Below are positions 16,133-23,062 of a stretch of 38,276 bases of DNA, piece by piece (positions within the stretch are counted from its first letter, which is position 1; each line of letters starts with the position of its first letter). Under the pieces are notes generated by a model. The model was not told the origin of the DNA. It saw only the letters and a program-made list of their open reading frames with translations, and made no database searches. The stretch is from contig NZ_AUCF01000042.1 of assembly GCF_000429625.1 (NCBI RefSeq), forward strand, positions 1 through 38,276, read 5' to 3'. A program made the translations under genes and the position numbers. The stretch is from Azospirillum halopraeferens DSM 3675 (lineage in GTDB: Bacteria > Pseudomonadota > Alphaproteobacteria > Azospirillales > Azospirillaceae).

Positions 16133-17466
16133 TCGCCGGCCGGCGGCTGGCGCTCTACGCCCTGCCGGCGCTGCCCTTCGCACTGCCCACCATCCCCGTC
16201 GCCGTGCTGCTGCCGGCGCATTACGCGGAGCATGCCGGGCTGGGCCCGGGGGCGACGGCGATGGCGCTGACGGCGGCCCGGGCGCTGGACGTGCTGTCGG
16301 ACCCGCTGGTGGGCTGGTTCAGCGACCGCGGCGGGCGGTTCGGGCGGCGCAAGCCGTGGATCGCCGCCGGGGCGCTGCTGGCCGGGGTGGCGCTGGTGCG
16401 GCTGTTCGATCCGCCAGCCGGGGCCGGCGCGCTCCACCTGTTCACCTGGAGCGCGCTGCTTTACCTGGGCTGGACCATGGTGCAGGTGCCCTACCAGGCG
16501 TGGGGGGCGGAGCTGGAGAGCGGCTATCACGCCCGCACCCGCGTCGCCGGGGCGCGGGAGGCGGCGGGCGTGCTGGGGCTGCTGGCCGCCGGGGCGGTTC
16601 CGGCGGCGGCGGCCTGGATGGGCCACGACAGGGCGGCGGGACTCGCCGCCCTGGCCCTCGTGACGGTGGTGTTGGGGGCGCCCGCGGTGGCGGGGCTGCT
16701 GATGGGCGTGCCGGAGCCGGCGGGATCGGCGGTGCCGCCGGAACCGCCCCGGCGGGCGCTGGCCGCCCTGGCGCGCAACCGGGCGTTCCTGCGCCTGCTG
16801 GCGGCGTGGACGCTCAACGGGCTGGCCACCGGCGTGCCGGCGGTGCTGTTCCCGTTCTTCGTCGGCCACGCGCTGGGCGCCGGGCCGGGGTGGGAGGGGG
16901 CGTTCCTGCTGCTGTACTTCGCCTGCGCCGTGGCGGCGGTGCCGCTGTGGCTGCGGCTGGCGCGCGCCATGGAGAAGCACCGGGCGTGGTGCGCGGCGAT
17001 GACCGGCGCCTGCGCCGCCTTCGCGACCGTGCCGCTGCTGGGACCGGGCGACGTGCTGCCCTTCGCGCTGGTGTGCGTGGTGACCGGTGCGGCGCTCGGC
17101 GCCGATCTGGCCCTGCCGCCGGCCATGCAGGCGGACGTGGTGGACGTCGGCACCCTGACCGACAGCCGGGCGCGCGCCGGCGTCTACTTCGCCGCCTGGA
17201 CCATGGCGACCAAGCTGGCGCTGGCGGTCTCGGTGGCGGTGGCGCTGCCGCTGGCCGGCGCCTTCGGCTTCGACCCGCTGGCCGCGGTGCAGCCGCCGGG
17301 CGCGCTGACGGCGCTGGCGGTGATCTACGCCGGCCTGCCCATCGTAGCCAAGGCGGGTGCGGTGGCGCTGGTCCGGGGGTACGCGCTGACCGCGCGCCGC
17401 CACGCGGCGGTGCGGCGGCGGATCGAATCCCGCGCCGCCCGCGCCGGGCGGTGCTCCACCCCTTAG
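16129..17466 (+). CDS. MFS transporter, GPH-type
   Basis: A protein of 445 residues with about 12 hydrophobic segments and the glycoside-pentoside-hexuronide (MelB-like) loop SDPLVGWFSDRGGRFGRRKPWI (about 57-78), then YLGWTMVQVPYQAWGAELESGYHARTRV. It starts inside the stop of the methyltransferase gene (ATGA), so it belongs to the same RpoE-driven operon. An MFS gene of this type also lies with the RpoE-controlled lipid genes of R. sphaeroides. The substrate is unknown. By analogy with MelB-fold lysolipid carriers such as MFSD2A, a lipid substrate is conceivable, but nothing in the sequence proves it. Confidence 0.88.
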   Translation: MIAGRRLALYALPALPFALPTIPVAVLLPAHYAEHAGLGPGATAMALTAARALDVLSDPLVGWFSDRGGRFGRRKPWIAAGALLAGVALVRLFDPPAGAGALHLFTWSALLYLGWTMVQVPYQAWGAELESGYHARTRVAGAREAAGVLGLLAAGAVPAAAAWMGHDRAAGLAALALVTVVLGAPAVAGLLMGVPEPAGSAVPPEPPRRALAALARNRAFLRLLAAWTLNGLATGVPAVLFPFFVGHALGAGPGWEGAFLLLYFACAVAAVPLWLRLARAMEKHRAWCAAMTGACAAFATVPLLGPGDVLPFALVCVVTGAALGADLALPPAMQADVVDVGTLTDSRARAGVYFAAWTMATKLALAVSVAVALPLAGAFGFDPLAAVQPPGALTALAVIYAGLPIVAKAGAVALVRGYALTARRHAAVRRRIESRAARAGRCSTP

Positions 17467-17481
17467 CGGACCGGAGGACCG

Positions 17482-18036
17482 ATGCTCCGCACCACCCTGA
17501 CGGCACTTTTCCTCGCGCTCGTGACGACCACCGGATGCGCTTCCATGGAACCCAGCGATTTCGCCGGCCGCACGCCGGAACTCAGGATCGAGGACTACTT
17601 CGCCGGCCACACCCGGGCCTGGGGGCTGTTCGAGGACCGCTTCGGCACCGTGCGGCGGGAGTTCACGGTGGACATCCGCGGCACCCGCAACGGCCGCGAG
17701 CTGGTGCTGGAGGAGGACTTCGTCTATGCCGACGGCGAGACGCAGCGCCGGGTCTGGCGCATCGTCGCGACCGGCGACGGCACCTACGAGGGCCGGGCCG
17801 ACGACGTGATCGGCGTGGCCACCGGCCGGGCGGCCGGCAACGCCCTGAACTGGCGCTATGAGATGGACATGGCGGTGGGCGACGGCACGTGGCGCGTCGC
17901 CTTCGACGACTGGATGTTCCTGCAGCCGGGCGGCGTGCTGATCAACCGCGCCCACCTCAGCCGGTGGGGCGTGTGGATCGGCACGGTCAGCCTGTTCTTC
18001 CAGCCGCAGCCGGCCCGGCAAGACGCCGCCGAATGA
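17482..18036 (+). CDS. DUF3833 family lipoprotein
   Basis: A protein of 184 residues with a lipoprotein signal: MLRTTLTALFLALVTTTGCAS, lipobox TTGC, lipidated Cys19. The mature part follows DUF3833 (FAGRTPELRIEDYFAGHTRAWGLFEDRFG near residue 30, VWRIVATGDGTYEGRADDVIGVATGRAAGNALNWRYEMD near 90). It is predicted to sit on the periplasmic side of a membrane. It follows the MFS gene after 15 bases with a GGAGG-type ribosome site and closes the operon. DUF3833 genes travel with cyclopropane-synthase clusters, so a role in handling or sensing modified lipids is reasonable; the function is unknown. The 3' end overlaps the opposite-strand NTF2-like gene by 50 bases. Confidence 0.9.
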   Translation: MLRTTLTALFLALVTTTGCASMEPSDFAGRTPELRIEDYFAGHTRAWGLFEDRFGTVRREFTVDIRGTRNGRELVLEEDFVYADGETQRRVWRIVATGDGTYEGRADDVIGVATGRAAGNALNWRYEMDMAVGDGTWRVAFDDWMFLQPGGVLINRAHLSRWGVWIGTVSLFFQPQPARQDAAE

Positions 18037-18457
18037 GGCGCAGCGGCGGCCCCAGCAGGGGCAGGCGCAGGTACAGGTGCTCGCCCGCGTCCCAATGGTC
18101 GACGTGGGCGGCCACCCGGCCGTCGCCGGCCAGCGCCACCTCGCTCATGCCCGTGACGTCCAGCGCGCCGACGACGGGCACCGTCGCCTCGAACCGCCAG
18201 CGCAGGAACGCGAGATCGCCGGCGAACGCGCGGTGCGTCACCGTGAAGCGCAGGCCGCGGCAGGACGCCAGCGTGTGCTCCAGCACCGCCCGCACCGCCG
18301 CGCGGCCGCGCACGTCGTTGAACGGATCCTTGAAGCGCACGTCCGGCGCGGTAAGCGCGTCGAGGTCGTCGAGCCGGTCGGTGCTCAGCCCTTCGAAGAA
18401 GGCGGCCCAGTCGTCCAGGCCGCGGCGGCGCGCGTCGTCCTCCGGGGGCGCGGTCAT
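17987..18457 (-). CDS. NTF2-like (SnoaL-type) protein
   Basis: A protein of 156 residues with the nuclear-transport-factor-2-like cone fold pattern: an N-terminal helix (LDDWAAFFEGLSTDRLDDLDALTAPDVRFKDPFNDVRG), a central strand set (LRFTVTHRAFAGDLAFLRWRFEATVPV), and the end strand VALAGDGRVAAHVDHWDAGEHLY. Such proteins are small isomerases, hydrolases or binding proteins; the substrate here is unknown. It is the last gene of a three-gene operon and starts inside the stop of the SDR gene (ATGA). A homologue accompanies the RpoE-controlled lipid genes of other alphaproteobacteria, which supports a role in the same pathway. Its 3' end overlaps the convergent DUF3833 gene. Confidence 0.85.
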   Translation of the reverse strand: MTAPPEDDARRRGLDDWAAFFEGLSTDRLDDLDALTAPDVRFKDPFNDVRGRAAVRAVLEHTLASCRGLRFTVTHRAFAGDLAFLRWRFEATVPVVGALDVTGMSEVALAGDGRVAAHVDHWDAGEHLYLRLPLLGPPLRLIRRRLAGPAAAGRTG

Positions 18458-19230
18458 GTTCCGGTCACCCGGCGGACCAATGCGAAATACGCGCGGTAGG
18501 GCAGGCAGCGCGCCAGCTTCAGGGTGCGCGCAAAGCGCGGCGGAAAGGCGATCTCGAAGCGGTCGCCGGCCAGGCCGTCGGCGATGCGGTCGGCGGCCGC
18601 GGCGGCGGGGATGATGTCGGGCATGGGAAAGGGGTTCCGGGCGGTGAGGGGGGTGTCGACGAAGCCGGGGTTGATGAGGTGCAGGCGGATGCCGGCGCGG
18701 TCGCACTCCGGCTTCAGCGCCTCGCACAGGTTGATCAGGGCCGCCTTGGTGGGGCCGTAGGCGGCGGCCGTGGGCAGGCCGCGGTAGCCGGCGACCGAGG
18801 CCACCACCGCCACCCGCCCGCCGCCGCGCGCCGCCAGGCGCGGCAGCAGCGCGTCCAGCGCGTGCACCACGCCGAAATAGTTGACCTCCATCAGCGCCCG
18901 CGCCGTCGCCGCGGAGAAATCGTCCAGCCCCATGGGCGTGTGGGTGCCGGCGTTGAGCACGGCGAGTCCGACGGGGCCGAGCCGCCTCTCGATGACGTCG
19001 GCCGCCGCAGCGACCGCGCCGGCGTCGGTGACGTCCAGCGGGAAGGGCACGATCCGTCCTTCCGCCTCCGCCTCTGCCCCGGCCTCCGCCGCCAGCGCCG
19101 ACAGGGCCCCGGCGGAGCGGGCGGAGGCGGCCACCGTCCGGCCGTCGCGCGCCAGGCGCAGCGCCAGCGCGCGGCCGATGCCGCTGCTCGCCCCGGTGAT
19201 CCAGGCGACGCCGTCGCCGGTGCCGGTCAC
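18454..19230 (-). CDS. Short-chain dehydrogenase/reductase
   Basis: A protein of 258 residues with the SDR pattern: cofactor loop TGASSGIG (about 12-19), LNAG in the fourth strand region, catalytic Ser in VVASVAGYRGLP, and YGPTK, which supplies the Tyr and Lys of the active site. After INPGFVDTPLT there is a C-terminal extension (FEIAFPPRFARTLKLARCLPYRAYFALVRRV) that looks membrane-associated, as in SDRs acting on lipids. The start is GTG at 19230, overlapping the stop of the previous gene as GTGA; no ATG is available nearby. It oxidises or reduces a carbonyl/alcohol. The operon setting suggests a substrate made by the RpoE-controlled lipid pathway. Confidence 0.88.
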   Translation of the reverse strand: MTGTGDGVAWITGASSGIGRALALRLARDGRTVAASARSAGALSALAAEAGAEAEAEGRIVPFPLDVTDAGAVAAAADVIERRLGPVGLAVLNAGTHTPMGLDDFSAATARALMEVNYFGVVHALDALLPRLAARGGGRVAVVASVAGYRGLPTAAAYGPTKAALINLCEALKPECDRAGIRLHLINPGFVDTPLTARNPFPMPDIIPAAAAADRIADGLAGDRFEIAFPPRFARTLKLARCLPYRAYFALVRRVTGT

Positions 19231-19916
19231 GACGGTCGCTCCGCGCTCTGCGGGCCTGCGCCGCAGCGGCGGCAGACGTAATCGATGGTCGACCCGTCGC
19301 GCGCCGCGAAGCGCAGCCCGACCCACCGCCCGGCGTCGTCGTACCACACCGTGGCCTCCAGCTCGCCGCGGTAGGCGTAGCGCGCCGCCGGGCGCCGGCC
19401 CTCGGGGGCGGGCACCGCATCCTCCCCCTCGCGCGTCATGGTCACGCGGTTGACGGCGCCGGTGATGGTGTTCAGCACCGCCGTGCTGCCGATGACGCCG
19501 GGATGCCAGTGGTCGGTGGGGAACAGGCCGTCGCCGCCGGGGTGGCGGACGCGGGTGACGCGGCCGTCGTCGTCGGTGTCGGCGTGCAACCGGGCCAGCC
19601 GGCCGCCGGTCCACACGCTCTGCGATTCATAGCGGAAGCGGTAGAGGGTGATGCCCAGCAGGGACACGGCGATGTCGCTGCGCGCCCGCACGCGCAGCTC
19701 CCCGCCGGCGGGCTCGAAGGTCACGCGATGCTCGCCCACCGCCGCGCCGTTGCGCGTGATGTCGAAGACGAGATCGCCGCCGTAGGCCGCCACCGGGTCG
19801 AACGCCCCGGCCGGTGCGGCGGCGAGCGCGGTGACGGCGGCGGCCAGCAGCGCCCCGATCAGCGGGCGGCTTCGGGCAGGACGACCGGGGACGGGGCAAA
19901 GGGAGCGGGCATGCAT
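19227..19916 (-). CDS. DUF6134-like secreted protein
   Basis: A protein of 229 residues with a signal peptide (RPLIGALLAAAVTALAAAPAGAFDP, cleavage after about residue 39). The mature part is beta-rich (DLVFDITRNGAAVGEHRVTFEPAGGELRVRARSDIAVSLLGITLYRFRYESQSVW), as in the DUF6134 family. A C-terminal CRRCG pair could bind metal or form a disulfide. Repeated segments such as TEWTGGRLARLHADTDDDGR-like strands recall periplasmic lipid- or polymer-binding barrels. It is first in an operon with the SDR and NTF2-like genes, behind a TGATCC-N18-TA promoter. A good ribosome site (GGAGAG) lies six bases before the ATG. The function is unknown; a periplasmic partner for lipid products is possible. Confidence 0.82.
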   Translation of the reverse strand: MHARSLCPVPGRPARSRPLIGALLAAAVTALAAAPAGAFDPVAAYGGDLVFDITRNGAAVGEHRVTFEPAGGELRVRARSDIAVSLLGITLYRFRYESQSVWTGGRLARLHADTDDDGRVTRVRHPGGDGLFPTDHWHPGVIGSTAVLNTITGAVNRVTMTREGEDAVPAPEGRRPAARYAYRGELEATVWYDDAGRWVGLRFAARDGSTIDYVCRRCGAGPQSAERPS

Positions 19917-19939
19917 GGGTCTCTCCAACCGCGGCTGCC

Positions 19940-19969
19940 CCGGTACGCGGCGCGCCGGCGGTCGGATCA
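19940..19969 (-). promoter_or_regulatory. Putative RpoE-dependent promoter of the DUF6134-SDR-NTF2 operon
   Basis: On the minus strand, TGATCC (19969-19964), 18 bases, then TACCGG (19945-19940). The predicted transcript starts near 19933, leaving a short leader with GGAGAG before the ATG at 19916. The spacing equals that of the two sites at rpoE, which argues against chance. The -10 box is weaker (only the leading TA is AT). Confidence 0.65.
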
Positions 19970-20060
19970 CCGGGGGAGTTCGTCCACCGGCCGGTCTCCC
20001 GTCAGACTTTGGCAATGTTCCGCTGGCACAGTGGCGGTGTCTGACCGGGTCGAGGGGCCG

Positions 20061-20732
20061 ATGCGCATCCTGTTGGTGGAAGACGAGGTGGAATTGGCCG
20101 CCGCCTTGCGCGCGGCGCTCGGCCGGCGCGGCTTCGTCGTGGACTGGGCGCCCGATCTGGCGCAAGCGCGTGAAGCGGTTCGCGATCCCGGACTGCGCGC
20201 CGTGCTGCTGGACCGCCGCCTGCCCGACGGCGACGGCGTCGACCTGCTCCCGGCGCTGCGCGCACTGCCGGACCCGCCGCCGGTCATCGTCCTCACCGCC
20301 CGCGGGCTGACCAACGAGCGGGTGGAGGGCCTGGATGCCGGCGCGGACGACTATTTGACCAAGCCCTTCGAGCTGGACGAACTGTTGGCCCGCCTGCGTG
20401 TGGTGACCCGCCGGCGGCCGGGCGTGCCGGCGGAGCCCCTGGTGCTGGGCGCGCTCTCCTTCGACCCCGTGCACCGGGAGGCGCTGGTGAACGGCGTGCC
20501 CCTGTCGCTGCCGCGGCGCGAGCTGGCGCTGCTCGACCTTCTCCTGCGGCGCACCGGCCGGGTCGTCCTGCGGGAGAGCATCGAAGCGGCGCTGTTCGGC
20601 TTCGACGACGCGCCGACCTCCAACACGCTGGACGCCCACGTGTCGCGCCTGCGGCGGCGCCTTGCCGACAGCGGCGCCGGGGTCGTGATCCACGCGTTGC
20701 GCGGCGTCGGCTACATGGCGAAGGCGGAATGA
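20061..20732 (+). CDS. OmpR/PhoB-type response regulator
   Basis: A protein of 223 residues. The receiver domain (1-115) has the acidic pair Glu7/Asp8, phospho-acceptor Asp51 (AVLLDRRLPDGDG), Thr79 in VLTARG and Lys101 in LTKPFE. The C-terminal winged helix (about 128-220) has LSLPRRELALLDLLLRRTGRVVLRESIEAALFGFDD and NTLDAHVSRLRRRLADSGAG. A GAGGGG ribosome site precedes the ATG, which is favoured over longer in-frame starts. The histidine kinase gene begins inside its stop (ATGA). The pair faces a MipA/OmpV-like gene and an RND pump, which are its most likely targets, but no repeated operator was recognised. Confidence 0.93.
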   Translation: MRILLVEDEVELAAALRAALGRRGFVVDWAPDLAQAREAVRDPGLRAVLLDRRLPDGDGVDLLPALRALPDPPPVIVLTARGLTNERVEGLDAGADDYLTKPFELDELLARLRVVTRRRPGVPAEPLVLGALSFDPVHREALVNGVPLSLPRRELALLDLLLRRTGRVVLRESIEAALFGFDDAPTSNTLDAHVSRLRRRLADSGAGVVIHALRGVGYMAKAE

Positions 20733-22066
20733 CGGGGCCGGGGAAAGCCAGCCGTCCTTCGCTGGCCCGTCGGATGATCCAGGGCCTGGTGGCGTTCGTC
20801 GCTCTGGTCGGGCTGCTGGTGATTCTGACCGAACCGCTGAGGGAGGACCGGGAGTCCTTCGCCGAGTGGTTCGCCAGGGAGGAGGTCAAGCCGCTGCTGG
20901 CGGAATCCCTGGTTCGTGATGCGACGGGCCGGCTCGTTCTGGCGCCGTCGCCGGACCTGGCCGCGTACATGGCCGGAAACCCCGATTTCTGGTTCTTCGC
21001 CACCGATGGCGTGACGACGATCGAAGGCGGGGCCGCCCGATCGATGAACCTGTTCGACGGCGATCAGGTCAACGCGCATGCCCCGGCCTTTCACTTCGGC
21101 ATCCGGCACAGCCGGATCGCCCTGATGTTCGGCGGTCATCGGGGCGACATCGGGGACGGGGTGCGTGCCTGGCTGGCGGATCGGCTGCAACGGTGGCTCG
21201 CCGCTTTGATCGTGGTGACCGCCTGCACCACGCTGGTCATCGCCCGTCTGGTGCATTTTCTGCTGCGGCCGGTGCAGCGCGCGGCGCAGGCGGCCGCCGC
21301 TCCGGCACCCGGACAACGGGTGCCGGCGCTTCCGGAGGCCGGTGTGCCGGTCGAGATCCTCCCGCTGGTCACCGCCACGAACGCCGCCTTCGCCCGGCTG
21401 GACGAGGAGCACGAGCGCCAGCGGCGCTTCATCGCCAATGCGGCACATGAACTGCGCACGCCGATCGCCATCCTCGGCGTCCGGCTGGATGAACTGCCGG
21501 AGGGCCCGGCGAAGCTGGCGTTGCGGCATGACGTGAAGCGGCTGACCATGCTGGCCGATCAGCTCCTCGACGTGGAGCGGCTGCAGCGCGGGGGAATCGA
21601 CGGGAGCCGGCGGGTCGACGTCGTGGCGCTGGCCCGGGAGGTGGTCGCGGAAATGGGGCCGCTGGCCATCGGCCTCGGCAGCACCCTGTCCTTCGACACC
21701 GCCCTGCCGCGGCTGGAGCTGCGTGGAGACGAGCACGCGCTGCGCGGCGTTTTCCTGAATCTGGTGAGCAACGCGCTGACCCACGGCGGAGCGAACATCG
21801 CCATCGACATGCGCGTGCGCGCCGACGGTTCGGTCGAGGTGGCGGACACCGGCGTCGGCATCGTCCCGGAAGCGCGGGGCCGTGTGTTCGACGCCTTCCA
21901 GCGGTCCGGCGGGGGCGGCGGCGCCGGGCTCGGCCTGTACATCGTGCGGGAGGTGCTGCGCGCCCACGGGGCGTCGATCGACCTGCGCGACGGGCATCCG
22001 GGCGCCGTCTTCCTGATCCGCTTTCCGCCGTCCGGGACCTTGAGCGTCGTCGACGCAGGGGCGTGA
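20729..22066 (+). CDS. Sensor histidine kinase
   Basis: A protein of 445 residues. The first membrane helix is GLVAFVALVGLLVILTE (about 19-35), followed by a periplasmic sensor of roughly 120 residues. The second helix is ALIVVTACTTLVIARLV (about 157-173), then a short HAMP-like stretch and the dimerisation/phospho-acceptor helix FIANAAHELRTPIAIL with His240. The ATP domain has the N box NLVSNALTHGG, VADTGVGI and GAGLGLYIVREV. It phosphorylates the adjacent regulator. The periplasmic region contains aromatic and His-rich stretches (NPDFWFFATDG, NAHAPAFHFGIRH), so metal or cationic ligands are possible; this is inference. A hairpin at 22080-22110 follows the stop. Confidence 0.92.
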   Translation: MTGPGKASRPSLARRMIQGLVAFVALVGLLVILTEPLREDRESFAEWFAREEVKPLLAESLVRDATGRLVLAPSPDLAAYMAGNPDFWFFATDGVTTIEGGAARSMNLFDGDQVNAHAPAFHFGIRHSRIALMFGGHRGDIGDGVRAWLADRLQRWLAALIVVTACTTLVIARLVHFLLRPVQRAAQAAAAPAPGQRVPALPEAGVPVEILPLVTATNAAFARLDEEHERQRRFIANAAHELRTPIAILGVRLDELPEGPAKLALRHDVKRLTMLADQLLDVERLQRGGIDGSRRVDVVALAREVVAEMGPLAIGLGSTLSFDTALPRLELRGDEHALRGVFLNLVSNALTHGGANIAIDMRVRADGSVEVADTGVGIVPEARGRVFDAFQRSGGGGGAGLGLYIVREVLRAHGASIDLRDGHPGAVFLIRFPPSGTLSVVDAGA

Positions 22067-22079
22067 TCCCCGCAGGCGG

Positions 22080-22110
22080 GGCAGGCCGGTCGCGAACGAT
22101 CCGGCCTGCC
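22080..22110. terminator. Bidirectional hairpin between the kinase and MipA-like genes
   Basis: Perfect ten-base arms GGCAGGCCGG and CCGGCCTGCC with an 11-base loop lie between the convergent stops at 22066 and 22119. No T-run follows, as is common in GC-rich genomes, so function as a terminator is inferred from position. Confidence 0.55.
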
Positions 22111-22118
22111 GCGGCCGT

Positions 22119-22931
22119 TCAAAACCGATAGGAGACGCCGAGGAAGCCGTAGGGCTGCGTTTCGTTCTCGACGACCGGGCTGTCGGCAGCGTCGCCCAGC
22201 AATTGAGTGACGCCGACCCGGGCCGTGAGCCGCCAGTGCGGGGTCAGCGCATAGGCGGCGGTGACGCCCAGCGTGCCGCTTTGCAGCCCGCCGTCCGGCC
22301 GGTAGGCGGGAAGCCCCGACCGGGCGGCTCCGGCCTCCGTGACACCGAACCACTGCCGCTGTCCGCTCCCGTCGGCCAGGGTGGCGCCGACGTGGCCGGT
22401 GAGGGACAGCGCGGGCGTCAGGTGGGCGCTGTACGACGCTTTCATGGTCAGGAAGGTGCCGTCCTGCGCTCCGAACGCACGATCGATGTCCAGCCCCAGG
22501 CCGAGCGCACCGAAGTCGGCGCGCACGAACAGCCGGCCGCGCGCCGCGGCATCGATGGCGCCGAGACCCCGCAGCCGGTCGCCGTCGTCCTCGTCGCGGC
22601 CGGAGGCGTAGTTGACGCTGACTCCCGTCGAGAACGCCCCCCGGCGCAGCACGACCACGCCGAGACCGTCGCCGGTGTTGAGGAAGACGGTGTCCAGGCC
22701 GGTCATTCCCACGCGGTAGCGCAGGTCGATCAGCGGGACCGGGGAAATGGACGCCTCGTCGCTGCCGGGGTATTCCGGGGCGACGACGGCGCCGATACCG
22801 ATGGTCGCCGACCAACTGCCGGGCACCAACTCCTTCGATGTGTTCTGTGCCCGCGCCGTGCCGGCGATAAGGGCCATGGCGGCGAACCCGGTCAGGGCCA
22901 GGGCCGGGGCACGCGTGTGGTGCAACGACAT
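22119..22931 (-). CDS. MipA/OmpV family outer-membrane protein
   Basis: A protein of 270 residues. The signal peptide is MSLHHTRAPALALTGFAAMALIAGTARA, then SWSATIGIGAVVAPEYPGSDEASISPVPLIDLRYR, the typical MipA/OmpV opening. Alternating hydrophobic strands follow, and the C-terminus ends GVSYRF with the terminal Phe required by outer-membrane barrels. The ATG at 22931 is chosen because it directly begins the signal peptide; a longer frame to 23012 adds an unlikely leader. Members act as scaffold or pore proteins and are often next to two-component systems and efflux pumps. It lies downstream of the RND pump gene with a gap of 131 bases, so it may share that operon. Confidence 0.88.
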   Translation of the reverse strand: MSLHHTRAPALALTGFAAMALIAGTARAQNTSKELVPGSWSATIGIGAVVAPEYPGSDEASISPVPLIDLRYRVGMTGLDTVFLNTGDGLGVVVLRRGAFSTGVSVNYASGRDEDDGDRLRGLGAIDAAARGRLFVRADFGALGLGLDIDRAFGAQDGTFLTMKASYSAHLTPALSLTGHVGATLADGSGQRQWFGVTEAGAARSGLPAYRPDGGLQSGTLGVTAAYALTPHWRLTARVGVTQLLGDAADSPVVENETQPYGFLGVSYRF

Positions 22932-23062
22932 TCGGCTTTCGTCCTCTGCGGTGGCGGGAATGGTTCCCGATGCCGTGCAGTTGACGCTTGCGACATTGCC
23001 GCAGGCTGACAAGCGGGCCGTCTATGCCGCTTTTTTCGATCGGGCCGGCGCCTCCGGGGCCC

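Noticed and set aside
22064..22093. TGATCC at the end of the kinase gene as a promoter.
   Set aside because: At 18 bases the sequence is GGTCGC, and the site faces into a convergent gene end.
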